Source: Oscillospiraceae bacterium
GTDB taxonomy: Bacteria > Bacillota > Clostridia > Oscillospirales > Acutalibacteraceae
Direction: 5' to 3'
Assembly: GCA_902766855.1 (NCBI GenBank)
Contig: CACXFE010000085.1
Span: 1-9,292 of the forward strand
DNA length: 9,292 nucleotides
Below are positions 7,644 through 9,292 of the stretch, in pieces. The stretch's first letter is position 1. Every line of letters begins with the position of its first letter. The notes under the pieces were generated by a model. The model did no database searches, was not told where the DNA came from, and saw nothing but the letters and a program-made list of their open reading frames with translations. The position numbers and the translations under genes were made by a program.

Positions 7644-9046
7644 TCGATACTCACCACATCATATCCGAGATAATAACGAAAAGCCTCTTCCAGCACGGCC
7701 TTGACATGCCCGTTCGCCACGGTGGTGTGATGTTTGAAACCGCCCCGCGCCAAACGGATCAATTTGTTCTGCAAATCGGGGATCTGCGCCACGCCGGCAC
7801 AACCGAAGAAATCTTTTTCGATGTTATCCTCGGTAAATTCGCCTTCGCTGAAATAAATCGTGATTTTTCCATCCTCGGTTTTGCAGTTGGAGAAAGTCAT
7901 GGGGAAAGCGGCGATCCGGCCCTCATTCGTGCCCCAGCCGGAGCCGGGATCGGTTTTATCGAACATTTTATGCGAGGTTACTTCGCCTTTTGCCTTCATC
8001 AGTTTTTGCGCGGTCGATCCGCAATGGAACAGAATCACCTTATTCGGATCTTCGCCGTAATTGTTGTTCCAGTCAAGGCAGGCGGCGGGGCCTTCGGTCG
8101 CAAGGGAAAGGGCGCGCATGGTAATGGCGGAACACATATCAATTTCGCAAGAGCAGGTGATGCCGCGATCATTCAACTCGCTGACCAACACGCACGGGCA
8201 AACGCGCAGATAGGTTTCCATTTCGTTCCAGCAGCGAAGCGCCACCGCGTCCAACCGGTATTCTTTGATATATTGGTCGATCACCACGCTGATTTTCGCC
8301 AGCATGATTTTTTTATCCTGCGGAACATGGGAAAAATCGGTATACTTTTCAAGGGAAGCGATTTTTGCCAAAACTTCTTGATCATCGTCGGCTTTCCCGC
8401 GCACCAACTCAAACAACTCCGACAAGTCGAATGATTCCACATTGATCCCGTGGCGCTGCATGGTCACCTCATCAAACCGCACGGTTTTAAACGCGGTCGT
8501 GCGGGCGCCGATGCAACCGATGTTAAAGCGCCGCATTCCTTTCACAACCCGGCAAACCGCGGCGAAATCGCGCAGGTTTTCAGCAAATTGATCGCTGAGC
8601 GGATGCACCACATGCGGCTTCATCACGGTATACGGCACTTTGTATTGTTCGAACACATCGGTCACGGAAAATTTGCCGCAATAGGCATCTCTGCGGTTTT
8701 TAAAATCCATTTTCCCGATCTCATCCGGGTATGCTTGCATCAGAATCGGGACGCCGGCGTCCTGCAAGGCCGCAATCGCGCCGTTTTCATCAATGAAAAT
8801 CGGCATGCAAAGGATCACCCCGTCAAACTCCCCTTCATGGGATTTCAACCATTTCGCATAAGCAAGCCCTTCTTCTCTGGTTTCCACCGCACCGTAGCGC
8901 GTGGCGTCTTTGTCCATCATCAAATAATCAAAACCCGCTCTCGTCACGGCTTTGACCATGTCTTCCCTCGCTCCCTCGATCAACTCCGCCGGCATGAAAC
9001 CCCGATTGCCGAAAAACAGTGCAAAAGTTTGTTTACGCATTATCAT
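7640..9046 (-). CDS. L-fucose/L-arabinose isomerase-family protein
   Basis: 468 residues from the chosen ATG. These Mn-dependent enzymes convert an aldose to a ketose. Opening TFALFFGNRGF is typical of the family's Rossmann-like first domain. In the catalytic domain, CSCEIDM gives Glu301 and LDWNNNYG gives Asp325. Their 24-residue spacing equals that of the E. coli FucI metal ligands Glu337/Asp361 as I recall them; the third ligand His is probably in GGFKHHTTVANGH near the C-terminus. It is shorter than FucI (about 590 residues), so substrate may differ. ATG 9046 is preferred because AAAGGA (9054-9059) sits 7 nt upstream; ATG 9040 is possible and GTG 9067 is unlikely. Its A is shared with the TGA of a possible leader ORF. 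It is the first enzyme gene of the operon. Confidence 0.9.
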   Translation of the reverse strand: MIMRKQTFALFFGNRGFMPAELIEGAREDMVKAVTRAGFDYLMMDKDATRYGAVETREEGLAYAKWLKSHEGEFDGVILCMPIFIDENGAIAALQDAGVPILMQAYPDEIGKMDFKNRRDAYCGKFSVTDVFEQYKVPYTVMKPHVVHPLSDQFAENLRDFAAVCRVVKGMRRFNIGCIGARTTAFKTVRFDEVTMQRHGINVESFDLSELFELVRGKADDDQEVLAKIASLEKYTDFSHVPQDKKIMLAKISVVIDQYIKEYRLDAVALRCWNEMETYLRVCPCVLVSELNDRGITCSCEIDMCSAITMRALSLATEGPAACLDWNNNYGEDPNKVILFHCGSTAQKLMKAKGEVTSHKMFDKTDPGSGWGTNEGRIAAFPMTFSNCKTEDGKITIYFSEGEFTEDNIEKDFFGCAGVAQIPDLQNKLIRLARGGFKHHTTVANGHVKAVLEEAFRYYLGYDVVSIE

Positions 9047-9177
9047 CACCTTATCCTTTCTGGACACAAAACGCTATGAATCATCACGGATATGGTGACG
9101 ATGATAACGCCTGTGCCACGGTTGCCACTTTGTTGGCGAGTGGCACGCACCCTGTTTTTTTTAGCGTGATTTTTCAC
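9046..9177 (-). CDS. Possible 43-residue leader ORF upstream of the isomerase
   Basis: A GTG at 9177 lies 7 nt after a perfect GGAGG (9185-9189), and the frame runs 43 codons to a TGA that shares one base with the isomerase ATG (TGATG). The predicted promoter start near 9203 gives a normal 26-nt leader, so this would be the first translated frame of the operon. The peptide is strongly basic at the N-terminus (K2, K6, K7, R9, R11, R14, R20; no acidic residue before E40). It has a hydrophobic stretch GVIIVTISVMIHSVLC (23-38) and ends PERIR. I recognise no family. It may be a small membrane peptide, a regulatory leader peptide, or chance. The start codon lies inside a perfect inverted repeat. 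Codon statistics cannot be judged at this length. Confidence 0.45.
   Translation of the reverse strand: MKNHAKKNRVRATRQQSGNRGTGVIIVTISVMIHSVLCPERIR
9054..9059 (-). promoter_or_regulatory. Ribosome binding site deciding the isomerase start
   Basis: AAAGGA with a 7-nt gap to ATG 9046. The same region also holds AGGTGAT close to ATG 9040, so the two starts, two codons apart, cannot be fully separated. Neither supports GTG 9067, which lies upstream of both. Confidence 0.7.
9113..9146. promoter_or_regulatory. Three TGCCAC half-sites able to form two competing hairpins
   Basis: On the plus strand TGCCAC occurs at 9114 and 9123 (9 bp apart), with the inverted copy GTGGCA at 9140-9145. In the operon mRNA, bases 9139-9145 can pair with 9123-9129 (7 bp, 9-nt loop), or 9140-9146 can pair with 9113-9119 (7 bp). 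The two stems exclude each other. This could be an RNA switch, a DNA operator, or chance. Confidence 0.4.
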
Positions 9178-9183
9178 GCTAAA
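9160..9183. promoter_or_regulatory. Perfect 10-bp-arm palindrome, candidate operator
   Basis: Arms TTTAGCGTGA (9160-9169) and TCACGCTAAA (9174-9183) are perfectly complementary around a TTTT spacer. The site is about 20-45 bp downstream of the predicted operon start and covers the GTG of the leader ORF. A dimeric repressor bound here would block the operon as a roadblock. As RNA, the stem would hide the leader start codon. It is not a terminator in either direction because no T-run follows. Confidence 0.65.
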
Positions 9184-9184
9184 T

Positions 9185-9189
9185 CCTCC
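9185..9189 (-). promoter_or_regulatory. GGAGG ribosome binding site of the leader ORF
   Basis: This perfect GGAGG lies 7 nt before GTG 9177 and about 135 nt before the isomerase ATG, so it cannot serve the isomerase. It is the main reason to take the leader ORF seriously. Confidence 0.55.
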
Positions 9190-9209
9190 GTTTTTAAATT
9201 GCTACTTTT

Positions 9210-9218
9210 ATTTTAGCA
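9210..9218 (-). promoter_or_regulatory. Extended -10 promoter of the sugar operon
   Basis: On the minus strand the sequence TGC-TAAAAT is an extended -10 (TGn plus a 5/6 match). No good -35 lies 16-18 bp upstream; a TTGACT at 9238-9243 is 22 bp away, too far for a normal spacing. Transcription would start near 9203. Confidence 0.55.
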
Positions 9219-9230
9219 TCCGAGGTGCTA
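9214..9230. promoter_or_regulatory. 17-bp imperfect palindrome between the divergent promoters
   Basis: TAGCATC-CGA-GGTGCTA has 6 of 7 complementary positions per arm and a CGA centre. Each TGC is the extended-element part of one of the two divergent -10 boxes. One protein dimer here would cover both promoters, the usual layout for a regulator controlling itself and its target operon. Confidence 0.5.
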
Positions 9231-9234
9231 TAAT
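9226..9234 (+). promoter_or_regulatory. Extended -10 promoter of the divergent gene
   Basis: TGC-TATAAT is a perfect extended -10. The -35 region is poor (TTTTAT at 9206-9211), as often with extended -10 promoters. Transcription would start near 9241, giving a leader of about 46 nt to ATG 9287. Confidence 0.7.
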
Positions 9235-9286
9235 GAAAGTCAATATCATACAAAAAATAGTAAATTTGTTCGGAGGTTCGGATTTT

Positions 9287-9292
9287 ATGACA
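9287..9292 (+). CDS. Start of a divergent gene (3' cut off, two codons visible)
   Basis: ATG-ACA at the right edge follows GGAGG (9272-9276) by 10 nt, downstream of a good extended -10 promoter. Only Met-Thr is visible, so the product cannot be identified. Divergent position next to a sugar operon and a shared palindromic operator suggest a transcriptional regulator, but this is inference from layout alone. Confidence 0.55.

Noticed and set aside
9047..9067. GTG at 9067 as the isomerase start (adds seven residues).
   Set aside because: It lies upstream of the AAAGGA site and has no ribosome binding site of its own, while ATG 9046 is ideally spaced.
7706..9079. Long plus-strand frames (7706-8434, 8450-9079) opposite the isomerase.
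   Set aside because: His/Arg-rich shadow translations with no recognisable domain; the minus-strand gene has clear family motifs and operon joins.
9160..9183. Palindrome as a rho-independent terminator or attenuator.
   Set aside because: On the plus strand the T-run precedes the stem and on the minus strand A's follow it, so the required trailing T-run is missing both ways.

Overview
The window looks like chromosomal DNA of a Gram-positive gut or rumen anaerobe, probably Clostridia and most likely the Oscillospirales/Ruminococcus side. The clues are BspA-type leucine-rich repeats, GLUG repeats, a type I dockerin, a cohesin-like domain, strong AAGGAG/GGAGG ribosome binding sites and a Lys-rich C-terminal membrane anchor. 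The taxonomic call is inference; no rRNA or other marker gene is present.

Left half, plus strand (2-4260): two surface-protein genes in tandem. The first is cut by the left edge. It encodes a modular extracellular protein with LRR_5 repeats, a bacterial Ig-like domain, about 13 GLUG-type repeats and a C-terminal type I dockerin. Twenty bases after its stop begins a protein with a signal peptide, a cohesin-like domain, seven Cys/His-patterned repeats of about 39 residues, a further surface domain and a C-terminal transmembrane anchor. The obvious hypothesis is that the second protein holds the first (and perhaps other dockerin proteins) on the cell surface. A perfect 13-bp hairpin with a T-run ends this unit at 4280-4315.

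Right half, minus strand (9177 down to 4336): a tightly packed sugar-catabolism operon converging on that terminator. In transcription order: a possible 43-residue leader ORF, an L-fucose/L-arabinose isomerase-family protein, an FGGY sugar kinase, a DUF4432-type aldose-1-epimerase-like protein and a class II (zinc) ketose-phosphate aldolase. Joins are TGATG, ATGA, ATGA and TAA|ATG, so translational coupling is likely throughout. The inferred chemistry is: the epimerase-like protein supplies the right anomer, the isomerase makes a ketose, the kinase makes a ketose phosphate, and the aldolase splits it into two trioses or a triose plus an aldehyde. The substrate cannot be read from the sequence; a FucI-like isomerase paired with an FBP/GatY-type rather than a FucA-type aldolase makes plain L-fucose doubtful. 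No transporter lies in the window.

Right end (about 9047-9286): a dense divergent regulatory region. Two back-to-back extended -10 promoters share one imperfect palindrome. A perfect 10-bp-arm palindrome covers the start of the leader ORF, and three TGCCAC-type half-sites allow two competing hairpins. A second, divergent gene starts at 9287 and is cut after two codons; by position it may encode the regulator.
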